This document shows positions 63,265 through 64,000 of a stretch of DNA of 64,000 bases, piece after piece (within the stretch, counting starts at the first letter, position 1; each line of letters opens with the position of its first letter). Made by a program: the position numbers and the translations under genes. Origin of the DNA: Halosimplex pelagicum (GTDB lineage Archaea; Halobacteriota; Halobacteria; Halobacteriales; Haloarculaceae); NCBI RefSeq assembly GCF_013415905.1, contig NZ_CP058909.1, positions 2,790,001-2,854,000 of the forward strand, in the 5' to 3' direction. The notes under the pieces are model-generated. The model made no database searches. It had not been told where the DNA came from and was given only the letters and a program-made list of their open reading frames with translations.

Positions 63265-64000
63265 ATGGCAGGTGCATTCGACTTCGTTCCCGCGATCGCA
63301 GCGCTCCCGTTCCTGGCGTTCGTCGTCTCCCTGTTCGCCGGGCAGTACATGCCGAAGCGCGGCGCCGAGGCCGGTATCCTCGCGACCGCCGGCTCGCTCG
63401 TCCTCTCGGTCTGGACGGCGCTGACCGTCGCCGGGGTCACCGGCACGGCGACGTACTACAACGAGAACCTCTACACGTGGGTCGCCGGCGTCGCCGACGG
63501 CGCGCTCACGTTGCGGTTCGGTATCCTGGTCGACCCGCTGACGGCGCTGATGCTCGTCATCGTCTCGCTCATCGCCCTGCTGGTCCACGTCTTCTCGCTG
63601 GGCTACATGAACGACGAGGGCGAGACCGGCCTCCCGCGGTACTACGCCGGACTCGGCCTGTTCACGGCGAGCATGCTCGCCTTCGTCTTCTCGAACAACA
63701 TCCTGATGGCGTTCATGTTCTTCGAGCTGGTCGGGCTCTGTTCGTATCTCCTGATCGGCTTCTGGTTCCGCGAGGACGGCCCGCCGTCGGCCGCGAAGAA
63801 GGCGTTCCTGGTCACCCGCTTCGGTGACTACTTCTTCCTCGTCGGCGTGGTCGGCATCTTCGCCACGTTCGGCACGGGCCTGTTCGCGCCCGTCACCGAG
63901 GGCGGCACCGTGGTCGCCGAGAGCTTCCCGCAGATCGCCGAACAGGCCATCGAGGAGGGCGCCAGCGGGATCTACACCGCCGGCTACGGCGCCCAGACCT
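63265..64000 (+). CDS. nuoL: NADH-quinone oxidoreductase subunit L, 5' part only
   Basis: About 245 codons before the right edge. Start MAGAFDFVPAIAALPFLAF; RFGILVDPLTALMLVIVSL and NNILMAFMFFELVGLCSYLL are typical of the proton-translocating antiporter-like subunits, with the key glutamate in FFELVG and a lysine-rich AKKAF. Rest lies outside the window. Confidence 0.93.
   Translation, partial: MAGAFDFVPAIAALPFLAFVVSLFAGQYMPKRGAEAGILATAGSLVLSVWTALTVAGVTGTATYYNENLYTWVAGVADGALTLRFGILVDPLTALMLVIVSLIALLVHVFSLGYMNDEGETGLPRYYAGLGLFTASMLAFVFSNNILMAFMFFELVGLCSYLLIGFWFREDGPPSAAKKAFLVTRFGDYFFLVGVVGIFATFGTGLFAPVTEGGTVVAESFPQIAEQAIEEGASGIYTAGYGAQT

Overview
The window reads as a very GC-rich chromosomal stretch of a haloarchaeon (class Halobacteria; the gene set suits Haloarculaceae or a relative, but I cannot name a genus from sequence alone). 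Evidence: strongly acidic proteomes in every frame judged real, AT-rich TATA-like boxes about 25-30 bases before start codons (leaderless-type promoters) in an otherwise GC-rich background, an intron-containing elongator tRNA-Met, a PGF-CTERM-anchored exoprotein, a HalX response regulator, archaeal RFC large subunit, a split nuoJ, and many small families known mainly from haloarchaea. There is no rRNA, CRISPR array, phage, integrase or insertion sequence; the region is mostly core housekeeping DNA with few accessory traits.

Layout. 1-8.7 kb: 3' part of an endonuclease III gene, DUF371, a Cys-rich mini-protein, a family-2 glycoside hydrolase, an archaeal coiled-coil protein, a PQQ-type beta-propeller lipoprotein, 5-formyl-THF cyclo-ligase with an orphan CheC, and tandem DUF5658 membrane paralogues. 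8.8-13.6 kb: MaoC hydratase divergent from a CitE/HpcH-type CoA-ester lyase and glutamate dehydrogenase, a group that fits the haloarchaeal methylaspartate cycle; then SRPBCC, lipoprotein and minimal FAD protein. 13.6-24.1 kb: two DMT exporters, a RIO-like kinase, a phosphotriesterase-like hydrolase, ThiD-ThiN, a large secreted metalloprotease and a sugar isomerase, then a roughly 550-base gene-free, repeat-like stretch. 24.1-33.7 kb: membrane-anchored sulfite-oxidase-type molybdoenzyme with an HTH/membrane pair, zinc-finger mini-protein, TVP38, DUF5830, a long low-complexity protein, tRNA-Met, HalX regulator, another DMT exporter and RNase HI.

33.8-45.2 kb: malic enzyme (MaeB), heme A synthase, RFC large subunit, a VapBC-type pair, YihY, MscS-type channel, an HTH regulator and a GNAT gene broken by one frameshift. 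45.2-55.3 kb: acyl-CoA dehydrogenase, CbiX chelatase with a nearby DR2241-type Fe-S protein, a second HTH/membrane pair, Trm112-like protein, glutamate-cysteine ligase, PurA. 55.3-64 kb: a nearly 1000-residue low-complexity protein, then respiratory genes: CoxA with small membrane partners and nuoJ1-nuoJ2-nuoK-nuoL, running off the window.

Two respiratory links stand out: heme A synthase (36.4 kb) supplies the cofactor for CoxA (59.6 kb), and nuoJ-L begins next to cox genes with no nuoA-I just upstream. No clearly new defence-like or mobile system was found. The best leads are the twice-repeated HTH/membrane gene pair, the CbiX/Fe-S cluster, the two giant disordered-linker proteins, the paired palindromic repeats, and the frameshifted GNAT.
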